A DNA stretch of 64,000 bases from Cristatella mucedo (Eukaryota; Bryozoa; Phylactolaemata; Cristatellidae). This document shows, one piece after another, positions 62,424 through 64,000 of the stretch; within the stretch, counting starts at the first letter, position 1; each line of letters opens with the position of its first letter. The notes beneath the pieces are model-generated. The model worked only from the letters and a program-made list of their open reading frames with translations, did no database searches and was not told the DNA's origin. The translations under genes and the position numbers were made by a program. Location: contig WPIO01000027.1 in assembly GCA_009760855.2 (NCBI GenBank), forward strand, positions 1,492,501 to 1,556,500, in the 5' to 3' direction.

Positions 62424-62459
62424 AGGTAGGACAGGGAGCAAATGCTCCCTGTCCTACCT
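62424..62459. repeat. 17-bp perfect palindrome with 2-nt loop
   Basis: Arms AGGTAGGACAGGGAGCA (62424-62440) and its exact complement (62443-62459). The loop is AA. Confidence 0.9.
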
Positions 62460-62664
62460 ACAGAGGGCAGTCACTTGGGCCACTCTATTCCTATGTCCCC
62501 CATATTAACCACGAACTTATGTCTTCGTTCCACTCACTGAGCAACTGCTTCATCCATGTCAAACAAACGCTATGATTTTGTGCTATAATTTTGTATTTCT
62601 TTTGGATCTAGCCCAGCCTACATGAACATCTTGAATGTCTTACCCCAACATAAGATGTTTGCAG

Positions 62665-62844
62665 GTCGAAAATCCTGGCTGGCTGCCAGTACTTCACTGT
62701 AAAGTGGTGTACCACTGCCGGGACGGGCGGGTCAACAAGCAGACTGCTCTGTGTAGCGAGATGTACCTCGGTCTCACCTGCTCCCCTCAGGTAATCGAGC
62801 GAAGTGATGCAGTGTCATGGTACTGCAAGGCTACCCAGCGCTGA
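62665..62844 (+). CDS. Unplaced Cys-rich candidate exon
   Basis: After acceptor gatgtttgcag the frame encodes VENPGWLPVLHCKVVYHCRD, then GRVNKQTALC and SEMYLGLTCSPQ. It may end at donor GTAATC (62791; 42 codons, phase 0 on both sides) or run to a stop at 62842-62844. The dense Cys pattern and balanced codon use suggest an extracellular domain exon. I do not recognise the family, and no partner exon is visible in the window. Confidence 0.4.
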   Translation, partial: VENPGWLPVLHCKVVYHCRDGRVNKQTALCSEMYLGLTCSPQVIERSDAVSWYCKATQR

Positions 62845-63796
62845 CACACTATTGCCACTTAGACCCATGGTAGCAAGCTAGTACTAGCCATTCAGGGCTG
62901 CAGAGACACAGCTGTATTCCTTCTGTGGATATGAACAATTCCCAAGCAACCGTGGCCGCGCTCCAGAGATTCATTGACTGCTGATCGCAAGAGGTACTTC
63001 TGTTCACATAACCACCCGAGAAGCTTGCAGAAGCACCTCGGTCTGTCAGGATGTTATAGCAACTGCTTTGCATGCATGCCGTGCCTAATTGAGTACCGGC
63101 ATCCATCAGTGAGCAGAGATGGGAGGGAGGAGCTCAATGAAATCAAAGGAGTTGCAGAAAGCAAGAAGGTGCAGCAGTGGGGGGGGGGAGGCTGCTCAAT
63201 GCGATCATAGGATTTGGTGGCACAAAACAAGTCACATTCGAGGAGCATTTTGAAGTGCTGTTGGCATGGCAGCCAGCCCCATGACGCCCAGTGGAGTGGC
63301 TACCAGGATGAGCACTGTCTCAGGATGAGCACGGCTAAATGGCAGGGCAGCAGCCCTCCGAACAAAACTATTGCAACTACAGGCATTTCTGCACAGACTG
63401 CAACTTTGCCACAGTCAGTTGAGCATCAACATGGGCGGGCTAATGCACAAGAACATTTCTCCACAAATCTACTGGATATGCCACACAGCCATGCAAGCAG
63501 ATAAATCGGGGGGGGGGGGGGATCGAATAGCCTGATAGCTGAGGAGGACAGTGCAGCTACATTCATCTTCACTTAAAGCTTGCTGCAAACCAATATCTGG
63601 TTAAATGTCCCTGTGAAGCCATCGGATTCCAAAGGTGCAATAGCCACTATGCTACATCGCCTCAGGCATGGCGACCAGTGCGCCAGAGTCCGTGAAACTG
63701 CCTGTGGAGCAGAACCCTAGCAGCCCTCACCAAGCAGGCCTGGCAAGGAAACAAAATAACAGATGCAGGACCTCGGCTATAAATAAAATAATAAAT

Positions 63797-63965
63797 ACTA
63801 GCTGATTTAACAGCCTCTTTGGTATAGCGACAGAAGAGCCTTTATGGCTGTCACCACCGCTTTCAGCAGCAATAAAAAATCACCAATTGCATGATTCGAA
63901 CCTGCGACCTCGAGACCGAGGTCGTGAAAAGCAACCGTCTTACCTAGTGTGCCATCCCGGCTCAC
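63797..63965 (-). mobile_element. SINE-B copy
   Basis: Inverted and nearly full length: TAGCTGATTTAACAGCCTCT to ttacctagtgtgccatcccg. Very similar to the copy at 3.2 kb. Confidence 0.85.
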
Positions 63966-64000
63966 CATCTTGGAGTCAGCCACCAAGACACTGCAGCAAG

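Overview
This is a stretch of animal (metazoan) nuclear DNA. Long GT-AG introns, dispersed LINE and SINE copies and abundant microsatellites rule out a prokaryote or a compact eukaryote. Two of its genes belong to families that are conserved across animals. The proteins differ clearly from the vertebrate versions I remember, and the LINEs look like the L2/CR1 group, so I lean towards an invertebrate. I cannot name the phylum.

Layout. (1) From 1645 to 27668 on the + strand lies a complete 11-exon gene for a GALNT11-type polypeptide N-acetylgalactosaminyltransferase. All ten junctions keep phase and the product is 666 residues: an N-terminal signal anchor, a stem, a GT27 catalytic domain and a C-terminal ricin-type lectin domain. 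(2) From 27669 to 35616 is intergenic DNA with L2-like LINE debris, a repeat-poor island around 29.5-32.5 kb holding a TCTCGCGAGA element, and more LINE copies. (3) From 35617 to 38293 on the + strand is a small three-exon gene for a 117-residue charged, probably coiled-coil protein that I do not recognise. (4) From 38294 to 43640 are SINE pairs, a decayed DNA-transposon HTH coding remnant and a LINE fragment. (5) From 60660 down to 43728 on the - strand lies a gene of 12-13 exons homologous to p140Cap/SRCIN1 and SKT/KIAA1217. It has an AIP3/Bud6-like N-terminal module, a Ser/Pro-rich middle, conserved coiled coils and a C-terminus ending in a possible PDZ ligand. One intron uses GC-AG splice sites, and one junction near the 3' end (45.3 to 44.7 kb) is unresolved. 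(6) From 60661 to 64000 are LINE debris, a very long (CA)n tract, a perfect 17-bp hairpin, one unplaced Cys-rich candidate exon on the + strand and a SINE.

Repeats. Two tRNA-derived SINE families recur. SINE-A ends in a tail resembling the 3' end of the resident L2-like LINE, which suggests a LINE/SINE partnership. SINE-B has its own body ending in AGGCTGTTAAATCAGCT. LINE copies lie in both orientations, mainly between genes and in introns.

How the genes relate. The three genes have no evident functional link: a Golgi O-glycosylation enzyme, an unknown small coiled-coil protein and a cytoskeletal adaptor. I found no CRISPR array, operon, virus or wholly new system. The most notable items are the reconstructed gene models, the GC-AG intron, the lectin-site decay, the SINE/LINE shared tail and some unexplained palindromes and duplications.
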